Assembly: GCA_026708085.1 (NCBI GenBank) | Contig: JAPOVP010000083.1 | Span: 1 to 64,000 of the forward strand | Direction: 5' to 3' | Length of the DNA stretch: 64,000 nucleotides | Origin: Caldilineaceae bacterium | GTDB taxonomy: Bacteria > Chloroflexota > Anaerolineae > Caldilineales > Caldilineaceae | Part shown: one piece after another, positions 58,260-64,000 of the stretch | How positions within the stretch are numbered: position 1 is the stretch's first letter | Layout: every line of letters begins with the position of its first letter | Made by a program: the position numbers and the translations under genes | Notes under the pieces: generated by a model | What the model was told of the DNA's origin: nothing | Databases searched by the model: none | Seen by the model: the letters and a program-made list of their open reading frames with translations, nothing else

Positions 58260-59309
58260 ATGGATAACCTGCTCGAAGTCAGAAACCTGCAGACACACTT
58301 CTTCATGGCCGAAGGAGTCGCCAAGGCCGTCGATAGCACGACCTTTTCCATCCGCCGCGGGCAGGTCTTGGGCGTCGTCGGCGAAAGCGGCTGCGGCAAG
58401 AGCGTCACCGCCCGCTCGATCATGCGTATGGTGAGGCCGCCGGGCCATACAGTGGATGGCGAAATCTTTTACTCGCGAGACGACCAGAACGGGCAGGACA
58501 TGACTCTGGACCTGCTTCAACTTCCCGCCACGGGCACGGAAATGCGCGCGATTCGCGGCGGTGAGATCGCCATGATCTTCCAGGAACCGCGCGCCTCGCT
58601 CAGTCCGGTCCATCGTGTTGGCGACCAGATTACCGAAAACATCCTGCTGCACCAGTCCGTAACTCAGGCCGAAGCCGAAGATATCGCCATCGAAATGCTG
58701 CGGCAAGTGCATATTCCGTTGGCCGAGCAGCGTATGGACGCCTTCGCCCACCAGCTGAGCGGCGGTATGTGCCAGCGAGTCATGATTGCAATGGCCCTTT
58801 CCTGCCACCCCAGTCTCCTCATCGCCGACGAACCAACCACGGCCTTGGACGTGACCACCGAAGCCCAGATCCTGGAGCTGATGCAAGGGCTGCAGGCCGA
58901 TCTGAATATGGCTATCATGTTCATCACCCACGACCTGGGCGTCGTCGCCGATATGGCCGACGAAGTCGCGGTAATGTACCTGGGCAAGATCGTTGAACGG
59001 GGCGCGGCCGCAGACATCTTCCGCGACCCCAAGCACCCCTATACGATTGCTCTGCTGGAATCCCTGCCGCGCATGGATCAGAGGCGCGAATGGCTACAGA
59101 CAATTCGCGGCGTTGTGCCGGATCCCTATAGCACACTCAGCGGCTGTCCCTTTCATCCCCGTTGCGCCGATTTCATCGCCGGCGTCTGCGACGAAATCGT
59201 ACCCCAGCCAATAACTTTGGAAGACAACCGCGAAGTGCGTTGCCTCCTGTATACTGAACACGCACATCAGGAAAGCGCCCCAGTCGCAGAGGAAACCAGC
59301 CATCAATAG
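58260..59309 (+). CDS. ABC transporter ATP-binding protein (DppD/OppD type)
   Basis: [69 protein letters not shown]. Confidence 0.95.
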   Translation: MDNLLEVRNLQTHFFMAEGVAKAVDSTTFSIRRGQVLGVVGESGCGKSVTARSIMRMVRPPGHTVDGEIFYSRDDQNGQDMTLDLLQLPATGTEMRAIRGGEIAMIFQEPRASLSPVHRVGDQITENILLHQSVTQAEAEDIAIEMLRQVHIPLAEQRMDAFAHQLSGGMCQRVMIAMALSCHPSLLIADEPTTALDVTTEAQILELMQGLQADLNMAIMFITHDLGVVADMADEVAVMYLGKIVERGAAADIFRDPKHPYTIALLESLPRMDQRREWLQTIRGVVPDPYSTLSGCPFHPRCADFIAGVCDEIVPQPITLEDNREVRCLLYTEHAHQESAPVAEETSHQ

Positions 59310-60339
59310 CGATTCAAACAGCTTTTCGCTCCTGGAAGTAAACGGGCTGAAAAAACACTTTCCGATCACAGCCGGACTGTTCTCCAAGGTCGTTAGCCAT
59401 ATCAAGGCCGTGGATGGCGTCGACTTTGCTCTGCAAAAGGGAGAAACGTTGGGCCTGGTCGGCGAGAGCGGCTGCGGCAAGACTACAGTGGGCCGCCTCA
59501 TCATGCGCTTGTACGAGCCCACAGCCGGCAACATTCAGTTTCGTCCTCAAGGCGAAGAGGGTGAGGATTACAACTTGGCCGCGCTGGACAACGCCGCCCT
59601 TCGTCCCGTGCGCTCCCACCTTCAGATGATTTTTCAGGACCCCTACACATCGCTGAATCCCCGCAAAACGATCCTCGATATCATCGGCGAGCCTCTCCGG
59701 CTGAACGGCATGAACAAGGGGTCCGAACTCGAGGACCGCGTGGTGGAGATGCTGCGCCTCGTAGGTCTCCGGCCCGAATACATCACCCGCTACCCCCACG
59801 CCTTCAGCGGCGGACAGCGCCAGCGCATCGGCATCGCCCGCGCCCTCATCCTCAATCCCACCCTCGTCATCGCCGATGAACCCGTATCCGCGCTCGATGT
59901 ATCAGTCCAGGCGCAGATCCTCAACCTGCTCAAATTCCTCCAACGCGAACTGGACCTGACCTACCTGTTCATCGCCCACGATCTTGGCGTAGTAAAGCAC
60001 ATCAGTGACCGGGTCGCGGTGATGTACGTGGGCAAACTGGTTGAGCTGGCTGACGCAGACGATCTCTATCGCAAACCTCTCCACCCGTACACGGAAGCGC
60101 TTCTCTCTGCCGTGCATGTGGCCGGCCCAACGCATAGCCAGTCCGAGCGCATCGTCCTGGAAGGTGAAGTAGCCGACCCCTCCAATCCCCCGTCCGGCTG
60201 CTACTTCCACCCTCGCTGCCGCTACGCCCAGGACCAATGTCACCAGGAAACGCCAAAGCTGCGAAACCTGACTGGCGAGAGATACGTTGCCTGCCACTTC
60301 GCCGAAGAGCTGGACCTGGCAGGCGCCGGCACCGCCTAG
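59302..60339 (+). CDS. ABC transporter ATP-binding protein (DppF/OppF type); 5' end uncertain
   Basis: Conserved start [53 protein letters not shown] lies upstream of the first in-frame ATG/GTG/TTG (GTG 59410); ATC at 59302 overlaps the upstream stop. Confidence 0.85.
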   Translation: MNSDSNSFSLLEVNGLKKHFPITAGLFSKVVSHIKAVDGVDFALQKGETLGLVGESGCGKTTVGRLIMRLYEPTAGNIQFRPQGEEGEDYNLAALDNAALRPVRSHLQMIFQDPYTSLNPRKTILDIIGEPLRLNGMNKGSELEDRVVEMLRLVGLRPEYITRYPHAFSGGQRQRIGIARALILNPTLVIADEPVSALDVSVQAQILNLLKFLQRELDLTYLFIAHDLGVVKHISDRVAVMYVGKLVELADADDLYRKPLHPYTEALLSAVHVAGPTHSQSERIVLEGEVADPSNPPSGCYFHPRCRYAQDQCHQETPKLRNLTGERYVACHFAEELDLAGAGTA

Positions 60340-60372
60340 ACCCAACTGAAATCAAATGAGGAGAATGCGCTG

Positions 60373-61530
60373 ATGACCATGCGCCCCATCACTTCCGGCC
60401 CCAGGCATCACTGGTTCGGCTACTATGACAAGCTGCAGTTCGACCCCTCCAGCCGCTACGTACTCGGCATGGAGGTCGATTTCGAGCACCGCTCGCCAAA
60501 CGCAGAAGATGTGATCGGCATCGGGATGATCGACCTTACCGACGGCAACCGCTGGATTGAGTTGGGCGAGACAAAGGCCTGGTGCTGGCAGCAGGGCTGT
60601 ATGCTCCAGTGGATCCCCGGCTCTGACAGGGAGGTTGTCTGGAACGACCGCGTAGACGACGGCTTCGTCTGCCGCATCGTAGACGTGCACTCAGGCAAGA
60701 TGCGCACCGTCGACTGTCCAATCTATACCATCTCTCCCGACGGCCGCACCGCCATCGGCGCCGACTTCCGCCGCATAAACCACATGCGGCCCGGCTACGG
60801 CTACGCCGGCATCCCCGACCCCAACTTCGACCGTCTGGCGCCCGAAGACGTCGGCATCCACCGCGTTGACCTGGAGACCGGCCACGCCTCCCTTATCGTT
60901 TCCATCGCCCAGGTCGCCGCTATCCCCTATCCCCACATGGACATCAGTGGAGCCAGGCACTACTTCAATCACCTGCTCTTCAATACCGACGGCTCTCGCT
61001 TCATCTTCCTGCATCGCTGGCGGTTCGGCGATGCCGGTTTCAACACCCGCATGATGACGGCCGCAACTGACGGCTCCGACATCTACCCCGTCGACCAGTA
61101 CGGGCACACCTCTCACTTCATCTGGCGCGACCCCGAACACATCCTTGCATGGGCCCGCCATCCCTCGCACGGAGACGCCTTCTACATCTACCGCGACCGC
61201 ACGCAGGACGCGAAGGTTATCGGCAAAGGTGTGATGAAGCTGAACGGGCACTGCACCTATCTTGCCGACACAAACTGGATTCTCAACGACACCTATCCCG
61301 TACCCAGGGGCGACGGCAGGGTCCAGGAGTTATACCTTTACAATGTGGAGAGTGGCCAGAGGACGGAACTGGGAGAATACGCCTCATACCCGGAATATAC
61401 GGGCGAGTGGCGCTGCGATCTCCATCCGCGCTCCAGCCCGGATGGGAGGATGATCACAGTCGATTCAGTACATGGGGGTTACGGTCGTCAGATCTACCTG
61501 ATGGACATCTCCGCACACCAGGGCATCTAG
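60373..61530 (+). CDS. TolB-like beta-propeller protein, oligogalacturonate lyase-like (paralog of 46886-48052)
   Basis: ORF 385 aa; TSGPRHHWFGYYDKLQFDPSSRYVLGMEVDFEHRSPNAEDVIGIGMIDLTDGNRWIELGET. Confidence 0.75.
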   Translation: MTMRPITSGPRHHWFGYYDKLQFDPSSRYVLGMEVDFEHRSPNAEDVIGIGMIDLTDGNRWIELGETKAWCWQQGCMLQWIPGSDREVVWNDRVDDGFVCRIVDVHSGKMRTVDCPIYTISPDGRTAIGADFRRINHMRPGYGYAGIPDPNFDRLAPEDVGIHRVDLETGHASLIVSIAQVAAIPYPHMDISGARHYFNHLLFNTDGSRFIFLHRWRFGDAGFNTRMMTAATDGSDIYPVDQYGHTSHFIWRDPEHILAWARHPSHGDAFYIYRDRTQDAKVIGKGVMKLNGHCTYLADTNWILNDTYPVPRGDGRVQELYLYNVESGQRTELGEYASYPEYTGEWRCDLHPRSSPDGRMITVDSVHGGYGRQIYLMDISAHQGI

Positions 61531-61659
61531 TGGAGTAAGGAGGCGTCTGCCCTTGCCTCAGTGCGCGACTTTATCGGGAAAACGACTGTAAGACCTGTCC
61601 GAAATCAAGACTTCTTGCACGGATTACGCAGTGGAATCGCGCCAGTCTTGCCTGCTTTT

Positions 61660-61687
61660 GCGCAATACGAACTACGCAATACGCAAA
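61660..61687. repeat. Heptamer tract (ACGCAAT type)
   Basis: GCGCAAT ACGAACT ACGCAAT ACGCAAA. Confidence 0.75.
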
Positions 61688-61712
61688 AAGCCCTTCTCAA
61701 CCTGAACGCTCA

Positions 61713-62246
61713 TCAATTCCAGGTATAAGAACCCTTCTCGTCCTGGGGTATCGAGTCGAAGCTCTGCATCGCCTGCCGTCGTTCCGGTGTCAGTCCGGCG
61801 CGGCTGGCAATCTCCTCCGCAAGTTCGGGAATGAAGGGAAGGTCCTCCCGAAACAGTACGGTCGAGTCTTCCGGAGTGTAATGGATCTGCAAGTCCACGT
61901 CTTCTTGGCTAGCTTCCCTTCTGCGCACGACCACATCCAGGCGCGTCATGTTCCCCCACTCCCATCTGCGCGAGATCGCCCAGAAGCGCAACGGGCTCCT
62001 GATAACCAGCCCTTCATCCGAAACCTCGTATACGGTGCCTATGTCGATGACGTGCCCGTAAAGGAGTAGCGCGCCCCAGATCAGGAATGTCCAGGCGATG
62101 GCCTCCACAAAGAAAAGCCGGTCGATTCCCATTGTGAACGTCAAAGTACCCGCAATGAGCAGGGCGGCCGCCGATACCATCGACTTCGGTCGCCCTCGAA
62201 ATCTCACCGCTTCACGGATGTCATCTGCCTGAAGGGATTCAGCCAT
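61713..62246 (-). CDS. Hypothetical membrane protein, PH-like domain suspected
   Basis: MAESLQADDIREAVRFRGRPKSMVSAAALLIAGTLTFTMGIDRLFFVEAIAWTFLIWGALLLYGHV then EWGNMTRLDVVVRRRE. Confidence 0.6.
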   Translation of the reverse strand: MAESLQADDIREAVRFRGRPKSMVSAAALLIAGTLTFTMGIDRLFFVEAIAWTFLIWGALLLYGHVIDIGTVYEVSDEGLVIRSPLRFWAISRRWEWGNMTRLDVVVRRREASQEDVDLQIHYTPEDSTVLFREDLPFIPELAEEIASRAGLTPERRQAMQSFDSIPQDEKGSYTWN

Positions 62247-62443
62247 AGAACCATTCTGCCTTGAAAAGATGTGTTGATTGCTCTTCCACGCAACCGCGGG
62301 CAACCGTTCTCCATGTGCCCGGTGGGCTGCAACATTTGGACTGGAAATAGTATAGACTGAAGGGAGGAGTGAACAAAATCTGGCGGCCACCTGCGAACTG
62401 CAAATTAACCCGGTCATCCCGCTGGAATTCTGCTTCTGATTGC

Positions 62444-63910
62444 TCAGTCGGTAACCAGCCGGTATCCCCGTCCCCGGACCGTGGTGATATAGACAGGCTC
62501 TGACGGGTCTGGCTCCACCTTCTGCCGCAACCGGCTGACCAGCTTCTCGATGCGGGAATCGTCCACATCCGGCAACTGTTCGTCACCCCAAACCCCTTCG
62601 ACTATCTCGTATTTGTCTACAATGTTGTTGCTCATCAGGTAGAGTAGCTTCATCAACCGGAATTCGAGCTGCGTGAGGTCAACTGGACGGCCGCCCACGG
62701 TCACCTCCCCGCTCTCTTCATCTAGTCGAAGCCCTTCCCCCAAGGTCGCCGCAGTCTGGTGTGCCAAAACATACTCGGCAAAAAGACGGCTGAATGCACG
62801 TAACTCTTCCCGCTCTTGTACCAGGACGTGATGTTTCATCAGCTGCGACATTGAGGCCGCGTCAGGCTCCTGCCCGGAGAACAGGAGGCGCAAAGCCTCT
62901 TGCTGCTCGACAGAGCAGCTCTTCCATATCTTCTCGCCTTCGGATTGCAGGGTCAGATCGCTGCGTAGCTGTTCTATCAGACCCCTGAGAAAGGAGAAGC
63001 GATTCTGCTCGCCCTCACTGTCCCTATCCAGCGCCGCTTCCGCACGCGCCAGTATCCGGCTGACCCCGGTCAGATAGCCCGGATGCCCTCCCGTCCATTG
63101 GTAGACAAAGTCGATATCTTCCTCGAATGGAACGACGCCATTCTGCGCGCTGAAACGACGTAAGTACCGTTCCACGTCATGTCGGGGAAGGGGAGCAAGG
63201 TGCCAGGGATGGTGGGCAAACAACTCGCGGAATTCGCCGCTGTGGTCGCCGGGACGTAGCGTTGCCAGCGGCCGTACCGTTGCTGTAACAAAGACGAGCC
63301 GGTTGCCGTGCCGGTCCTTCTTGGCTCTCAAGTTGAGAAAAACGCGTGTGTCGATCCGCTGAAATGGCTCGTCAAATTCGTCGAACAGCAGGATCAGTTT
63401 GTACTCAGACTTGTGCAGCGCGGCGGTCAACCCGTTGCTGAAACTCAGAGGAACTTGAAAGACGTTGGCAGGGGCAATCAGGGCCTCGTAGGCCTCCTGC
63501 AGTTCCCGGCTTTCTGCCAGAACCGGGCTGCTCTCCTGCAGACATCTTAGCACCAACTCATAGAACCCCTGCTCCGTCATATCCAGCATGCGGTTACAGT
63601 CAATGTAAACCGGCAGAATCGCGCCGCCCTCTTCGCCCAGATGTTGCAGCCAGACATCGGCGTGGGCCAGTACCCGCATCAACGAAGACTTGCCCACATT
63701 GCTGAAGCCGGTTACCTCGACACAATGGGAACTGCTTAGCAACTGAATGATCGGCCCTACGTCGGTCTGCCTCATATCGCTTCCTTCGGACTGGCGCAGA
63801 GTCGTTGTCATAGGCCCCCCCGAACCACAGCCACTCGTGTCTTGATTCGCTACTGAGATTCTGTTTCCCACATTTTCAACAACTTGCCCGGACTCGTCAA
63901 ACAGTGGCAA
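62444..63910 (-). CDS. STAND/AAA-type ATPase with C-terminal OmpR/PhoB winged-helix DNA-binding domain
   Basis: VEVTGFSNVGKSSLMRVLA (P-loop), KLILLFDEFDEPFQ (Walker B), C-term VGGRPVDLTQLEFRLMKLLYLMSNNIVDKYEIVEGVWGDEQ...SRIEKLVSRLRQKVEPDPSEPVYITTVRGRGYRLV; start codon uncertain. Confidence 0.88.
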   Translation of the reverse strand: MPLFDESGQVVENVGNRISVANQDTSGCGSGGPMTTTLRQSEGSDMRQTDVGPIIQLLSSSHCVEVTGFSNVGKSSLMRVLAHADVWLQHLGEEGGAILPVYIDCNRMLDMTEQGFYELVLRCLQESSPVLAESRELQEAYEALIAPANVFQVPLSFSNGLTAALHKSEYKLILLFDEFDEPFQRIDTRVFLNLRAKKDRHGNRLVFVTATVRPLATLRPGDHSGEFRELFAHHPWHLAPLPRHDVERYLRRFSAQNGVVPFEEDIDFVYQWTGGHPGYLTGVSRILARAEAALDRDSEGEQNRFSFLRGLIEQLRSDLTLQSEGEKIWKSCSVEQQEALRLLFSGQEPDAASMSQLMKHHVLVQEREELRAFSRLFAEYVLAHQTAATLGEGLRLDEESGEVTVGGRPVDLTQLEFRLMKLLYLMSNNIVDKYEIVEGVWGDEQLPDVDDSRIEKLVSRLRQKVEPDPSEPVYITTVRGRGYRLVTD

Positions 63911-64000
63911 ATTCGGTACCGTCTTCCAGGAGAATGTCCGCCGTTAGTACCTCCAATACCGCTTCCGGCGTGGTCTGTCCGATACCGGCCACTACAGGAA
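63897..64000 (-). CDS. Partial CDS, C-terminal end of a protein running off the window
   Basis: Reverse frame reads PVVAGIGQTTPEAVLEVLTADILLEDGTEFATV* and overlaps the 62444-63910 ORF start by 14 nt. Confidence 0.55.
   Translation of the reverse strand, partial: PVVAGIGQTTPEAVLEVLTADILLEDGTEFATV

Noticed and set aside
1-64000. Insertion sequence, integron or prophage
   Set aside because: No transposase, integrase or phage structural gene was recognised on either strand.

Overview
This is a high-GC bacterial chromosomal window. The gene content (Opp-type ABC transporter, MoxR/DUF58 pair, CofE plus YqeB, two glutamine synthetases, RNase J) fits an uncultured Chloroflexota-type genome, but that is inference and no marker gene was searched. 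I support about 45 protein genes, one tRNA-Arg(CCG), several intergenic hairpins and five copies of a dispersed GC-hairpin element. There are no rRNAs, no CRISPR arrays, and no recognisable transposase or prophage. Functional blocks are: (i) a sugar-acid/sulfated-glycan-like catabolic region at 0.3-12 kb (amidohydrolase, rhamnose mutarotase family, Gfo/Idh, Cys-type sulfatase, GH32-like, two paralogous MFS genes); (ii) an ABC-type ATPase followed by a frameshifted PIN-like gene at 12.5-14.3 kb; (iii) housekeeping genes ftsK, rnj and two glnA at 15-24 kb; (iv) a molybdopterin oxidoreductase followed by toxin-antitoxin relics at 24-27 kb; (v) CofE/YqeB, TsaC and two glycosyltransferases at 33-38 kb; (vi) a plant-type LRR protein; (vii) an Opp-type transporter locus with two Tat/lipobox binding proteins and two beta-propeller lyase-like paralogs at 47-61.5 kb; (viii) a STAND-like ATPase fused to an OmpR-type winged helix. 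The most unusual signal is not a gene. Many intergenic sites, and a few in-frame positions inside conserved genes, carry short runs of degenerate 7-bp repeats (ACTGACC/ACTGAAA, ACTCCTC, ACCCCTA, ACGCAAT types). These often end at CTGCAGTT and are sometimes fused to a tandem-hairpin element. Separately, a 10-bp/50-bp/150-bp hierarchical tandem array starts immediately after a VapB-like antitoxin stop codon.
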